A DNA stretch of 64,000 nt from positions 3,124,501 through 3,188,500 of the forward strand of contig NZ_AP014809.1 of NCBI RefSeq assembly GCF_002355515.1, in the 5' to 3' direction. Of this stretch, positions 1 through 8,609 are shown piece by piece. The notes beneath the pieces are model-generated. The model worked only from the letters and a program-made list of their open reading frames with translations. It did not search any database and was not told where the DNA came from. The DNA comes from Methylorubrum populi (GTDB lineage Bacteria; Pseudomonadota; Alphaproteobacteria; Rhizobiales; Beijerinckiaceae). Position 1 is the first letter of the stretch. Each line of letters begins with the position of its first letter. A program made the position numbers and the translations under genes.

Positions 1-712
1 CCATCACGATCCGGCCGATCCGCGGCGTGTTGTGGCGGGCATCGAAGGTGTACCAGCGGCCCCCGAGATAGACCTCGAACCACGCCGAGAAGTCCATCGG
101 ATCGGGCACGGGCGGCACGCCGATATCGCCAAGATAGCCCGTGCAGTATCGCGCCGGGATGTTCATGCAGCGGCAGAAGGCGATCGCGAGATGCGCGAAG
201 TCGCGGCAGACGCCGACCTGCTGGTGGTATCCGTCCGAGGCGGTCCGGGTGGCGTCCGCCTGCTGGTAGTCGAAGCGGATGCGCGTGTGCACGTAATCGA
301 CGATGGCCTGGACCCGTGCCCAGCCCTCGGGCGTCTGGCCGAAGAGCTGCCATGCGATCCCGCAGAGCTTGTCCGTGTCGCAGTAGCGGCTCGCCATCAG
401 GTAGAGCATCACATCGTCCGGCAGCCCATCCACCGGTGCCTGGGCGGCCTCCGGAACGACCGCGTCGGGCTGACCCGAATCAGCCACGAGGAAATCCGCC
501 GAGATCGAGAGGCGGCCGGGCGGCGCGACGATACGGGTGCAGACGTTCCCGAAAGCGTCGAGCGTTTGCCGCTGCGGGATCGGCGGGTCGAACGCAATCG
601 TCTCCGGGCTGCGCAGATCGCCCTGGCGCGAGGGGTGGACGCTCAGCAACAGCGACATGGGCGTTGCAGCATCGGTTTCGAAGGTGATGTGGTAACCGGT
701 CTTGATCAGCAT
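1..712 (-). CDS. Transglutaminase-like family protein (3' end cut by window edge)
   Basis: The minus strand is open from an ATG at 712 to the window edge, giving about 237 residues without the C-terminus. The N-terminal half matches the beta-rich bacterial transglutaminase N-terminal region. The papain-like core follows, with GVCRDFAHL carrying the expected nucleophile Cys169 and FDARHN carrying the expected Asp at about 224. The position that normally holds the catalytic His (DFHAW in relatives) reads DFSAW, with Ser at about 209. The second family member in this window (5634-6494) keeps the His. The substrate is unknown; such proteins may be cysteine peptidases or amidases. No strong ribosome binding site precedes the start, so the start is tentative. 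Confidence 0.8.
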   Translation of the reverse strand, partial: MLIKTGYHITFETDAATPMSLLLSVHPSRQGDLRSPETIAFDPPIPQRQTLDAFGNVCTRIVAPPGRLSISADFLVADSGQPDAVVPEAAQAPVDGLPDDVMLYLMASRYCDTDKLCGIAWQLFGQTPEGWARVQAIVDYVHTRIRFDYQQADATRTASDGYHQQVGVCRDFAHLAIAFCRCMNIPARYCTGYLGDIGVPPVPDPMDFSAWFEVYLGGRWYTFDARHNTPRIGRIVM

Positions 713-920
713 GGGACAGCCTGCAATATCGCCCGCTGATCCCGAACAGCAGATTTCGGGCAGGGCAAGCCGGTAAGTTTTTAATCTACGAGCCGTTCCG
801 TTCGTGCGCTGCACAAATATTCCGCAGTGCGCCGACTTGAGTGTCGCCGCCCCACGACGCACGGGCCGGGACGTTGACGCGCATTGCTGCTGCAGCGCAC
901 TCGGCGGTATGGAAGCGGCC
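713..920. other. Divergent intergenic region before ccmC
   Basis: About 200 bases separate the divergent transglutaminase-like gene and ccmC. The region should hold both promoters. No operator or RNA structure stands out. Confidence 0.4.
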
Positions 921-1727
921 ATGTGGACCGCTCTCTGGAACCGTCTCGCCCATCCGGGCCACTTCCTGCGCTGGTCGGGTGCGGCTTTGCCGTGGCTCGC
1001 CGCGACCTCGGCCGCTCTGATTGCGGCCGGGCTGTATCTTATCTTTTTCGTCGTGCCGCCCGACTACCAGCAGGGCGACACGGTGCGGATCATGTACGTC
1101 CACGTGCCGGCTGCGATCCTCGGCATGGGCTTCTACGGGGCGATGACGCTTTCGGCGATCGGGACGCTCGTCTGGCGTCATCCCCTCGCCGACGTCTCGC
1201 AGCGCGCCGCCGCGCCGATCGGCGCGGCCTTCACCCTGATCTGCCTCGTCACCGGCTCGCTCTGGGGCAAGCCGATGTGGGGCACCTATTGGGTCTGGGA
1301 CGCGCGCCTGACCTCGATGCTGGTGTTGTTCCTGATCTATTGCGGCATCATCGCCCTGTGGCGGACGATCGAGGATCCGAGCCGGGCCGCCCGTGCGGTG
1401 TCGATCCTGACGCTGGTGGGAGCGGTGAACCTGCCGATCATCAAATTCTCGGTGAACTGGTGGTCGACGCTGCACCAGCCGGCCTCGATCCTGCGCATGG
1501 GCGGCTCGTCGATCGATTCGTCGATGCTCTACCCGCTGCTCGAGACGGTGCTGGCGATGACCGTGCTCGGGGTTACCCTGCACCTGCAGGCGATGCGCAC
1601 CGAGATCTACCGCCGCCGGGTGCGAACGCTGCTGATCCGGCAGGCCGAACGGCTCGATGCCGGCGTGCAGGAGGCCGTCCCGGTCACCCGCGCGGCTGCG
1701 ACCCTTCCCGTCGGACAGGCGATCTGA
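921..1727 (+). CDS. ccmC: Heme exporter/chaperone CcmC, cytochrome c maturation
   Basis: CcmC is an inner-membrane protein that presents heme to the periplasmic chaperone CcmE in system I cytochrome c maturation. The 268-residue product has about six hydrophobic segments and the tryptophan-rich WWD signature (WGTYWVWDARLTSML) in a periplasmic loop. The start at 921 is preferred because GGAAG lies six bases upstream; an alternative ATG at 909 adds four residues and has no such site. It is followed by ccmD and ccmG with tight spacing. The usual partners ccmA and ccmB are not adjacent here but lie near 18.4-19.7 kb on the other strand. Confidence 0.95.
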   Translation: MWTALWNRLAHPGHFLRWSGAALPWLAATSAALIAAGLYLIFFVVPPDYQQGDTVRIMYVHVPAAILGMGFYGAMTLSAIGTLVWRHPLADVSQRAAAPIGAAFTLICLVTGSLWGKPMWGTYWVWDARLTSMLVLFLIYCGIIALWRTIEDPSRAARAVSILTLVGAVNLPIIKFSVNWWSTLHQPASILRMGGSSIDSSMLYPLLETVLAMTVLGVTLHLQAMRTEIYRRRVRTLLIRQAERLDAGVQEAVPVTRAAATLPVGQAI

Positions 1728-1736
1728 GGCCGAGCC

Positions 1737-1889
1737 ATGGATTTCGGACCCTACACCGCATTCATCGCCGGCTCCTACGGCTTCGCCGCCCTGGTGCTCG
1801 GTGGCCTGATCCTCAACGGCTGGTGGGATGGGCGGACGCAACGCCGCGCGCTCGCGGAGCTTCAGGACGACCGGGGAGGGCGGCCGTGA
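1737..1889 (+). CDS. ccmD: Heme exporter protein CcmD (small membrane subunit)
   Basis: This 50-residue product consists of one hydrophobic helix followed by a positively charged tail. That is the standard form of CcmD, which stabilises the CcmABC complex and helps release holo-CcmE. It starts at an ATG nine bases after the ccmC stop, and its stop overlaps the GTG start of ccmG, so the three genes are probably co-translated. Sequence conservation in this family is low; the call rests on size, topology and position between ccmC and ccmG. Confidence 0.9.
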   Translation: MDFGPYTAFIAGSYGFAALVLGGLILNGWWDGRTQRRALAELQDDRGGRP

Positions 1890-2506
1890 ACGCCCCGACG
1901 CCCGGAGCGACCCCGCCCGGCAGCGGCGAGCGTCCCCGCCGCTCGCTTCTCGTGCTGCTGCCGGTCCTTGTCTTCGCCGTGCTGGCGGTCGCGTTCTTCG
2001 TGCGGCTGCGTTCGGGCGCCGATCCGCAGGCGCTGCCCTCGGCACTGATCGGCAAGCCCGTGCCGGCCTTCGCGCTCGCGCCGGTGAACGGCCTGCAGGC
2101 CGACGGCAAGCCGGTGCCGGGCTTGTCGAGCACGGACCTGAAGGGGCAGGTGACCGTTCTCAACGTCTTCGCCTCGTGGTGTGCCCCCTGCCAGGTCGAG
2201 CACCCGATGCTGATGCGGCTCGCACAGGAGCCCGGCATTCGCCTCGTCGGCATCGACTACAAGGATCCGGGTGATGCCGGGCGGCGCTGGCTGGAGCGCA
2301 ACGGCCTGCCATTCGCGGCCGTCGGCGCCGACACGAGCGGCCGGGCGGGCATCGATCTCGGCGTCTACGGTGTGCCGGAGACCTTCATCATCGGGCCTGA
2401 CGGGGTGATCCGCGACAAGCTCGTCGGCATCCTGACGCCGGAGAATTACGCCAGCGTCCTGGGCCGCATCCGCGCCGCCGGCCGACCCGCGCCCGTGACC
2501 AACTGA
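1886..2506 (+). CDS. ccmG: Thiol:disulfide interchange protein CcmG/DsbE
   Basis: This membrane-anchored periplasmic thioredoxin reduces the apocytochrome c CXXCH cysteines before heme attachment. The 206-residue product has an N-terminal transmembrane anchor (about residues 20-40) and then a thioredoxin fold with active site WCAPC (Cys99 and Cys102). The GVPETF segment near residue 160 supplies the cis-proline loop typical of DsbE. The GTG start overlaps the ccmD stop by four bases (GTGA), which indicates translational coupling. It closes the local ccmCDG block; no ccmE, ccmF or ccmH is in the window. Confidence 0.93.
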   Translation: MNAPTPGATPPGSGERPRRSLLVLLPVLVFAVLAVAFFVRLRSGADPQALPSALIGKPVPAFALAPVNGLQADGKPVPGLSSTDLKGQVTVLNVFASWCAPCQVEHPMLMRLAQEPGIRLVGIDYKDPGDAGRRWLERNGLPFAAVGADTSGRAGIDLGVYGVPETFIIGPDGVIRDKLVGILTPENYASVLGRIRAAGRPAPVTN

Positions 2507-2628
2507 CCGACGGGCGCGGCCAGCGCTTGGAAACCTGAGACCGCAGGCGTATGCACCCCGTGCCGGCTTGAAACCGTTCCAAGGTGGACGAGCCGCGCAC
2601 CCAGCTGAAACCGCGATCAAAGAGCGCC

Positions 2629-3372
2629 ATGCGGATCGGACTGTTCGTCCCCTGCTACGTCGATGCCTTCGAGCCGGAGGTCGGCATTGCCACGCTGGAG
2701 CTGCTGGAGCGGTTCGGCCTCACCGTCGATTACCCGTACGATCAGACCTGCTGCGGCCAGCCGATGACGAATACCGGCTGCCATCAGGAGGCGGCCGCGA
2801 CCGAGGCCCTTTTCGTCAAGAATTTTTCCGGCTTCGACTACGTCGTCGCTCCGTCGGGCTCCTGCGTGCATCAGGTCCGCGAGCACCTCACCGCGATCCC
2901 GCAGACCGACGAAGTGAAGGCCGTGCGGGCCAAGATCTTTGAACTGGTCGAGTTCCTGCACGACGTCCTGAAGATCGAGGCGCTGCCCTGGGCGGCGTTC
3001 CCGCACAAGGTCGCCTACCACTCGAATTGCAACGCGCTGCGCGGCATCGGCCATGCCCGGCCGACGGAACTGAACCGGCCGTTCTTCTCGAAACCCCTCA
3101 ACCTGCTGAAGAAGGTGAAGGGGCTTGAGATCGTCGATCTGACCCGCCCCGACGAGTGCTGCGGCTTCGGCGGTACCTTCTCGGTGTTCGAGCCGGCCGT
3201 CTCCGCCAAGATGGGCTACGACAAGGTGACGGATCAGGCCCGCGCCGGCGCCGAGTACGTCGTCTCGGCCGATTCCTCCTGCCTGATGCATCAGAAGGGC
3301 TGCGCCGAGCGTCTCGGCGTGCCGTTGAAATACATCCACATCGCCCAGGTGCTGAACGGAGCTGCCGCATGA
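2629..3372 (+). CDS. lutA: Lactate utilisation protein A, iron-sulfur subunit (LutA/LldE)
   Basis: LutA is the cysteine-rich subunit of the LutABC L-lactate oxidation complex. The 247-residue protein contains two copies of the CCG cysteine-rich domain (TCCGQP at about residue 40 and ECCGFGG in the C-terminal half) that bind iron-sulfur or hetero-disulfide-type centres. The ATG at 2629 gives the canonical N-terminus MRIGLFVPCY; a GTG at 2584 would add 15 residues and is less likely. The stop overlaps the start of lutB (ATGA), so lutA, lutB and lutC form one operon. Confidence 0.92.
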   Translation: MRIGLFVPCYVDAFEPEVGIATLELLERFGLTVDYPYDQTCCGQPMTNTGCHQEAAATEALFVKNFSGFDYVVAPSGSCVHQVREHLTAIPQTDEVKAVRAKIFELVEFLHDVLKIEALPWAAFPHKVAYHSNCNALRGIGHARPTELNRPFFSKPLNLLKKVKGLEIVDLTRPDECCGFGGTFSVFEPAVSAKMGYDKVTDQARAGAEYVVSADSSCLMHQKGCAERLGVPLKYIHIAQVLNGAAA

Positions 3373-4943
3373 GCACCGAGGACCTGACTCCGCGCCAGAC
3401 CGGTGACGTGCTCCACCCGGAGGTGCGCGCGCCCTCCGACGAGAGCGAGCGCGGCCCCGGCGGCGACCGGCTCCAGCACGCGGAAGCCGCCTCGAAGCCG
3501 ATCCGGGCCGACGCTCCGCGCGAGCCGCAGCCCCGCGGCGCCAAGGTGCGCGGGAACAAGCCGATCGATCAGGCGGAGGCTGCCGAGCGCTTCCTTGCCG
3601 CGCCGCTTCACCAGAAGGCTCACGACGAGCGCCTTTGGGACGTGCGCCGCAAGCGCGACGTCGCGGCCCACGGCATCCCTGAATGGGAGGAGCTTCGCGA
3701 GCTCGCCTCGCAGATCAAGACGCATACGCTCACGCATCTCGACCACTACCTCGAGCAGTTCGAGGCAGCCGCCAAGGCCAACGGCGTGCATGTCCACTGG
3801 GCCGAGGACGGCGCGGCGCACAATCGCATCGTCCTCGACATCCTGCGGAAGCACGGCGCCAAGTCGCTGGTGAAGTCGAAGTCGATGCTGACCGAGGAAT
3901 GCGGCTTCCGGCACTTCATGGCGGCCCACGACATCGACGTGATCGAGACCGATCTCGGCGAGCGCATCCAGCAGCTCGACGAGGAGGAGCCGAGCCACGT
4001 GGTGATGCCGGCGGTCCACAAGACCCGCCTCGACGTCGCCGACGTGTTCGCCCGGACGCTCGGCACCGATCCCGACAACGACGACGCCCATTACCTCGCC
4101 GAGAGCCAGCGCGAGACGACCCGTCCGCTGATCCTCAAGGCCGATGCGGGGCTGACCGGCTGCAACTTCGCCATCGCCGAAACCGGCACGGTCGTCACCT
4201 GCACTAACGAGGGCAATGCGGACCTCTCGGGCAACGTGCCGCCGCTGCAGATTCACTCCATCGGTATCGAGAAGATCATCCCGCGCGTCGAGCATCTCGG
4301 CGTGTTCATCCGCCTGCTGTCGCGCTCCGCGCTTGGCTCGCCGATCACCCAGTATACCTCGCATTTCCGTGGGCCGAGGCCCGGCACCGAGATGCACATG
4401 GTGCTGGTCGATAACGGCCGTTCCGAGCGGCTGGCGATGGAGGAGTTCTGGACCTCCCTCAAATGCATCCGCTGCGGCGCCTGCATGAACACCTGCCCGG
4501 TCTACCGGCGCTCGGGCGGCCTGTCCTACGGCGCGACCTATTCCGGCCCGATCGGCCTCATCATCGACCCGACCTTCAACAAGCGGAAATACTCGACGCT
4601 GCCATTCTCCTCGACCATGAACGGTTCCTGCACCAACGTCTGTCCGGTCAAGATCAACATCCACGAGCAGATCTTCGCGTGGCGTAAGGTGCTGGCCGAG
4701 GAGCACCAGATCCCGCTCTTGAAGCAGGGGATGATGAAGGCGGCCGGTGCCGTGCTGAGCCGTCCGGCCGCCTACCGCGCCGCGATCCAGACCGCCGACT
4801 CGGCGCTTCGCGTGCTGCCGCGCTTCGCCGTTTACAATCCGGCCAACACCTGGGGGAAAAAGCGCGAGATGCCCCATGCCCCGCGGCAGAGCTTTCACGC
4901 GTGGTACCGTCAGAACCGCATGAAGAAGGGGAGCGACGCGTGA
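3369..4943 (+). CDS. lutB: Lactate utilisation protein B, ferredoxin-type subunit (LutB)
   Basis: This 524-residue iron-sulfur protein is the large subunit of the LutABC complex. An extended acidic and charged N-terminus (about 60 residues) precedes the LUD (lactate utilisation) domain. The C-terminal part carries two four-cysteine clusters, CIRCGACMNTCPVYRR and CTNVCPVK, typical of a 2x[4Fe-4S] ferredoxin domain. The ATG overlaps the lutA stop, and the gene's own stop overlaps the GTG of lutC. The long N-terminal tail looks disordered and may be lineage-specific. Confidence 0.93.
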   Translation: MSTEDLTPRQTGDVLHPEVRAPSDESERGPGGDRLQHAEAASKPIRADAPREPQPRGAKVRGNKPIDQAEAAERFLAAPLHQKAHDERLWDVRRKRDVAAHGIPEWEELRELASQIKTHTLTHLDHYLEQFEAAAKANGVHVHWAEDGAAHNRIVLDILRKHGAKSLVKSKSMLTEECGFRHFMAAHDIDVIETDLGERIQQLDEEEPSHVVMPAVHKTRLDVADVFARTLGTDPDNDDAHYLAESQRETTRPLILKADAGLTGCNFAIAETGTVVTCTNEGNADLSGNVPPLQIHSIGIEKIIPRVEHLGVFIRLLSRSALGSPITQYTSHFRGPRPGTEMHMVLVDNGRSERLAMEEFWTSLKCIRCGACMNTCPVYRRSGGLSYGATYSGPIGLIIDPTFNKRKYSTLPFSSTMNGSCTNVCPVKINIHEQIFAWRKVLAEEHQIPLLKQGMMKAAGAVLSRPAAYRAAIQTADSALRVLPRFAVYNPANTWGKKREMPHAPRQSFHAWYRQNRMKKGSDA

Positions 4944-5545
4944 GCGCCCGCGACGCCATTCTCGACCGGCTGCGCGCCAACCGCCCGGCCGGTGACTTCC
5001 CGCTGCCCGAGGTGCCGACCTTCGCGCCCCTCGTCGGCGACGACCTCGTGGCCGAGTTCTCCGAGCGCCTGGGCAAGATGGGTGGCCGGGTCGAGCGGGC
5101 CGGTCCGGCCTCCGATCCGTTCGCGACGGTGCGGTCGCGCTTCGATGGGGCGCGGGTGATCGCCTCCGCCGTGCCGGAATTCGTCGGAAACCGCGATCTC
5201 GGCGCCGTTCGCAAGCCGGGCGATCTGGCCGATGTGGACGTTGCGGTGGTGCGCGCCCGCTTCGGCGTGGCCGAAACCGGCTCGGTGCTGTTCACGGAAA
5301 GCGACCTGATCGTAAACTCGGTCGCCTATCTCGCCCAGCACCTGATCGTCCTGCTCGATCCGGCTGACATCGTCGTGAACATCCAGGCGGCCTACAAGCG
5401 ACCCGACTTCGCCCAGGCAGCCTACGCCGTGCTCCACACGGGTCCGTCGGCTACCGCCGACATCGAGGGCGTCCTGATCCACGGAGCGCAGGGTGTCCGC
5501 TCTCTGACGGTTCTTTTGTTGCAGCGCAAAAAACAGGCAGCCTGA
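4940..5545 (+). CDS. lutC: Lactate utilisation protein C (LutC, LUD domain)
   Basis: LutC is the third subunit of the L-lactate oxidation complex. The 201-residue product is a single LUD domain, shown by the GVAETGSVLFTESD stretch near residue 110 and the later TGPSATADIEG segment; LutB carries the related GCNFAIAETGTVV motif. The GTG start overlaps the lutB stop (GTGA). No lldP permease or lutR regulator is seen beside the operon, so lactate uptake and control are encoded elsewhere or by genes not recognised here. Confidence 0.92.
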   Translation: MSARDAILDRLRANRPAGDFPLPEVPTFAPLVGDDLVAEFSERLGKMGGRVERAGPASDPFATVRSRFDGARVIASAVPEFVGNRDLGAVRKPGDLADVDVAVVRARFGVAETGSVLFTESDLIVNSVAYLAQHLIVLLDPADIVVNIQAAYKRPDFAQAAYAVLHTGPSATADIEGVLIHGAQGVRSLTVLLLQRKKQAA

Positions 5546-5633
5546 GAACGGAGCCGACGGATCCTCCGCGCGTTTGCGACCAAATGCCTCGCTTGGCGAG
5601 GCGGCAACCCCCGCAAAGATCCGGAGACGACCC

Positions 5634-6494
5634 GTGCGGTTTAAGCTCGGCTGCAGCCTCGCCTACGAGGTCAAGAGCCCCACCACCTTCATCTTCAACG
5701 TCGAGGTCGCACAATTGCGCAGCCTCGATATCATCAGCGAAGCCCTGACCTTGACGCCTGATCCGGGGCGTCGGGTCTACGTTCATCCCGACCTCAAGAA
5801 CCGCTACCTCGGCGTCACCGCGCAGGAGGGTGCGCTCTCGCTCGAGTACAACGCAGAAGTCGCGCTGAGCGTGACCCGGGCCGACCCGGCGACGATCCGC
5901 GAGACGCCGGTCGCGGAGCTTCCCCTCGATATCCTGCCCTTCCTCCTACCGAGCCGTTTCGTCTCCTCGGACCGCCTGACGCCGTTCGCTCAGGCCGAAT
6001 TCGGCGCGTTGCCCCAGGGGCATGAGCGGGTCAACGCAATCTGTAACTGGATCCACGATCACATCGCTTATCAGCGCGGCGCCAGCGACAGCGAGACGAC
6101 CGCCGACGAGACGCTTCTCAAGCGGGCGGGCGTCTGCCGCGATTTCGCGCATCTCGGCACAGCCTTCTGCCGGGCGCTCGGCATCCCGGCCCGCTTCGTC
6201 AGTTGCTACGCCTACGGCCTCGTACCGCGCGACTTCCACGCCGTGTTCGAGGCCTATCTCGATGGGCGCTGGTGGCTGTTCGACGCGACCCGCCAAGCCC
6301 ATCTCGACGGTCTCGTCCGCATCGGGGTCGGCCGGGACGCCGCCGAGATCGCCTTCTCGACGCCGTTCGGGACGATGGAGCCCACCGGCATGGAGATCCG
6401 CATCGACCGGGCCGATGGAGGCCCCGAGCCGGCACAACGGACGGTCGATGCAATCTCGACCGAAACACCGGCCCCGCATGCTGGCGCCGTGTGA
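5634..6494 (+). CDS. Transglutaminase-like family protein
   Basis: The 286-residue protein has a bacterial transglutaminase N-terminal domain (about 1-130) followed by a transglutaminase core. The full Cys-His-Asp triad is visible: Cys168 in GVCRDFAHL, His202 in RDFHAVFEAY and Asp217 in WWLFDATRQ. The GTG at 5634 has GGAG eight or nine bases upstream, better than the longer reading from 5574. It lies 88 bases after lutC in the same direction. It is a diverged relative of the gene at 1-712, which has lost the His. The substrate is unknown. Confidence 0.82.
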   Translation: MRFKLGCSLAYEVKSPTTFIFNVEVAQLRSLDIISEALTLTPDPGRRVYVHPDLKNRYLGVTAQEGALSLEYNAEVALSVTRADPATIRETPVAELPLDILPFLLPSRFVSSDRLTPFAQAEFGALPQGHERVNAICNWIHDHIAYQRGASDSETTADETLLKRAGVCRDFAHLGTAFCRALGIPARFVSCYAYGLVPRDFHAVFEAYLDGRWWLFDATRQAHLDGLVRIGVGRDAAEIAFSTPFGTMEPTGMEIRIDRADGGPEPAQRTVDAISTETPAPHAGAV

Positions 6495-6624
6495 TTGCGT
6501 CTGCCTCACCGCTTCTGCCGAGCCGTCGGCAAGAAATCTGAAATTTTTTTCGTCAGAGCCGGATTAACCGGCGCGATCACCCGTCTGCCTTTATGTTCGG
6601 GTTATCCGGACGAATCTCCAACTC

Positions 6625-6656
6625 AACCCGCCCGGTCCTATCCGCGGCGGGTTTTT
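6625..6656 (+). terminator. Rho-independent terminator after the lut/transglutaminase operon
   Basis: An 8-bp stem (AACCCGCC pairing with GGCGGGTT) is followed by a run of T. It probably ends transcription from the lutABC-transglutaminase block, or a short RNA transcribed just upstream of it. Confidence 0.7.
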
Positions 6657-6790
6657 CTTGTCCTCACATCGACCGCTCGGGAGCGTGCAAATCCGGCCCA
6701 GACACCAAGAGAGATGCGGTATCTCGATACCGCAGTGTCAAAAGCCTTCGTTTCATTGCGGTTTTCTGGCTTAGACGTCCGTCTCGCGCC

Positions 6791-6819
6791 TTGACGCGGC
6801 CGCGAATCCTCCGTAGTGA
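6791..6819 (+). promoter_or_regulatory. Predicted promoter of rplM-rpsI
   Basis: TTGACG at 6791-6796 and TAGTGA at 6814-6819 are spaced by 17 bases, leaving a 5' leader of about 70 bases before rplM. The -35 element is good and the -10 is weak. This is a prediction only. Confidence 0.4.
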
Positions 6820-6895
6820 CCCTCCCGCACGCCGCTGCGTCCTCACCCGACGCGGCGGCGCCTTGTTTCCAACGTCACCGGCACGGGAATCGGCC

Positions 6896-7357
6896 ATGAA
6901 GACCACTTCGCTGAAGCCCGCCGACGTCGACAAGAAGTGGGTCGTGATCGACGCCGAGGGCCTCGTTGTGGGCCGTCTCGCTTCGATCGTGGCGATGCGC
7001 CTGCGCGGCAAGCACAAGGCCGCCTACACGCCCCACGTCGATTGCGGCGACAACGTCATCGTCATCAACGCGGACAAGGTGAAGTTCACCGGCCGCAAGT
7101 ACGACCAGAAGGTCTATTACCACCACACGGGCTATCCGGGCGGCATCAAGGAGCGCTCGGCCAAGTTCATCCTCGAGGGCCGGTTCCCCGAGCGCGTGGT
7201 CGAGAAGGCTGTCGAGCGCATGCTGCCCCGCGGCCCGCTCTTCCGCCAGATCCTCGGCAACCTGCGCGTCTACAAGGGCGCCGAGCACCCCCACGAGGCC
7301 CAGCAGCCGCAGGCGCTCGACGTCGGCTCCCTCAACCGTAAGAACGTGAGCGCTTGA
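6896..7357 (+). CDS. rplM: 50S ribosomal protein L13
   Basis: L13 is an early-assembly protein of the large ribosomal subunit that binds 23S rRNA. The 153-residue product has the family hallmarks [33 protein letters not shown] and the GMLPRGPL-like segment [11 protein letters not shown]. The start at 6896 gives the usual N-terminus [15 protein letters not shown]; the longer open frame from 6593 has no support. It is followed two bases later by rpsI, the conserved rplM-rpsI operon. L13 and S9 are unrelated but almost always co-transcribed. Confidence 0.97.
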   Translation: MKTTSLKPADVDKKWVVIDAEGLVVGRLASIVAMRLRGKHKAAYTPHVDCGDNVIVINADKVKFTGRKYDQKVYYHHTGYPGGIKERSAKFILEGRFPERVVEKAVERMLPRGPLFRQILGNLRVYKGAEHPHEAQQPQALDVGSLNRKNVSA

Positions 7358-7359
7358 TC

Positions 7360-7845
7360 ATGGCGACCCTTCAGTCCCTCGCCGATCTCAATCGGGCGAA
7401 CACCCAGACGAGCAACTCGGAGAACGAGGCGCCCGTCCACGTCCAGAAGCTGGACGCTCAGGGCCGCGCCTACGCCACCGGCAAGCGCAAGGATGCGGTC
7501 GCCCGCGTCTGGATCAAGCCCGGCAACGGCACCGTGGTCGTCAACGGCCGCCCGGTCGAGACCTACTTCGCCCGTCCGGTGCTGCGCATGATCCTGCGCC
7601 AGCCGCTGGAGATCGTCGGTCGCGTCGACCAGTACGACATCACCGTCACGGTGAAGGGTGGCGGTCTCTCCGGTCAGGCGGGCGCCGTGCGCCACGGCCT
7701 GTCCAAGGCTCTGACCTACTACGAGCCGGAACTGCGTTCGCCGCTCAAGCGCGAGGGCTTCCTGACCCGCGACCCGCGCGTCGTGGAGCGCAAGAAGTAC
7801 GGCCGCAAGAAGGCCCGCCGCAGCTTCCAGTTCTCGAAGCGCTAA
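7360..7845 (+). CDS. rpsI: 30S ribosomal protein S9
   Basis: S9 sits in the head of the small ribosomal subunit, and its C-terminal tail reaches the P-site tRNA. The 161-residue product has a non-conserved N-terminal extension of about 30 residues and then the conserved core ([32 protein letters not shown]). It ends with the canonical basic tail RSFQFSKR. The ATG at 7360 lies two bases after the rplM stop. A strong hairpin terminator follows at 7871. Confidence 0.97.
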   Translation: MATLQSLADLNRANTQTSNSENEAPVHVQKLDAQGRAYATGKRKDAVARVWIKPGNGTVVVNGRPVETYFARPVLRMILRQPLEIVGRVDQYDITVTVKGGGLSGQAGAVRHGLSKALTYYEPELRSPLKREGFLTRDPRVVERKKYGRKKARRSFQFSKR

Positions 7846-7870
7846 GGCGCTTCATCTTCGACGTCGTCAG

Positions 7871-7899
7871 GGGCGGGGCCGCGAGGCTCCGCCCTTTTT
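7871..7899 (+). terminator. Rho-independent terminator of rplM-rpsI
   Basis: GGGCGGGGCC pairs with GGCTCCGCCC across a GCGA loop (one mismatch), and five T follow directly. It lies 25 bases after the rpsI stop. Confidence 0.85.
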
Positions 7900-7928
7900 C
7901 GTGTCGCGCAACGAGGCGAGATCGTCGC

Positions 7929-8309
7929 ATGAAGAAGGGAGTGAGCTCGGACCATCCGGCTGGCGTCGCCCCATTGGCGGATCGGCGCACGTTGGTGACG
8001 GAGGCGCTGATGCGGCTGGCCCCGCGGCTGCCGGAGTTCGAAGCGGAGGCGGTGGTGGATCGGGCGCTGCGCAGCCCCGGCCTGCGGGGCGCCGTACCGG
8101 AAAATGCGGCCTGGCTCGCCCTCACGGCTTTCGCCCGCCATGCCTTCACCGAGTACGACGACCTCCTCGACGAGGGCTACGACCGCGACAGCGCCCGTCA
8201 CTTCGTGCTCGACGACATGAACGCAATGCTGGCCGAGTGGGGCTGCCGCCGGCGCGTCTCGGAAGAGGCCGATGCCGATCTGAGCGAGGACGATCTCCCT
8301 GACGCGTGA
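7929..8309 (+). CDS. DUF2293 domain-containing protein
   Basis: The 126-residue protein resembles the DUF2293 family, shown by the segment TEYDDLLDEGYDRDSARHFV followed by LDDMNAMLAEWG. It is alpha-helical, with an acidic C-terminal tail. The function of this family is not established. It starts with an ATG 30 bases after the rpsI terminator and stands apart from its downstream neighbour, the molbindin. Confidence 0.7.
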   Translation: MKKGVSSDHPAGVAPLADRRTLVTEALMRLAPRLPEFEAEAVVDRALRSPGLRGAVPENAAWLALTAFARHAFTEYDDLLDEGYDRDSARHFVLDDMNAMLAEWGCRRRVSEEADADLSEDDLPDA

Positions 8310-8390
8310 GGGACAAGCGGATGGCTGCCGCTTGCCGGCCCGCGACGGCTGGGGCAGGGAGGGCCATCCCAGCAACGGAGAAAGCCATCC

Positions 8391-8600
8391 ATGAAGCTCA
8401 GCGCGCGCAACGTCCTCAAGGGCAAGGTCGTTTCGGTCGAGAAGGGCGCGACCACGGCGCATGTGAAGATCGAGATCGCCAGCGGCCAGGTCGTCACCTC
8501 GGCCATCACCAACGAGTCGGTCGATGCGCTCGGGCTCAAGGTCGGCGGTGACGCCTACGCCGTGATCAAGAGCTCCGACGTCATCATCGCCGTCGATTGA
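8391..8600 (+). CDS. Molbindin-like TOBE domain protein (Mop family)
   Basis: The 69-residue protein is a single TOBE/Mop domain, which in molbindins assembles into hexamers that bind molybdate or tungstate in the cytoplasm. Typical features are MKLSARNVLKGKVVSVEKG at the start, ITNESVDALGLKVG in the middle and a terminal AVIKSSDVIIAVD. A GGAG ribosome binding site lies upstream of the ATG. It is monocistronic here. Molybdenum cofactor synthesis is represented in the window by moaA, but that gene is 26 kb away. Confidence 0.88.
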   Translation: MKLSARNVLKGKVVSVEKGATTAHVKIEIASGQVVTSAITNESVDALGLKVGGDAYAVIKSSDVIIAVD

Positions 8601-8609
8601 CGATCGGAC

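Larger units (their letters stand above)
6495..6895. other. Intergenic region: terminator, palindrome and rplM promoter area
   Basis: These 400 bases hold a terminator hairpin (6625-6656), a perfect 9-bp inverted repeat at 6715-6734 and a promoter-like TTGACG/TAGTGA pair at 6791-6819. No gene is convincing here. Confidence 0.5.

Noticed and set aside
32..739. Long plus-strand open frame of 235 codons at the left edge
   Set aside because: It is the antisense shadow of the transglutaminase-like gene; the minus-strand protein has recognisable catalytic motifs and the plus-strand one is Arg/His-rich without any.
786..2045. Minus-strand 419-codon frame across ccmC-ccmD
   Set aside because: It overlaps clear ccm genes and has Arg/Pro/Gly-rich shadow composition.
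884..2506. Single 540-codon frame that appears to fuse upstream sequence to CcmG
   Set aside because: The first two thirds are an out-of-frame reading of ccmC; CcmG starts at the GTG at 1886.
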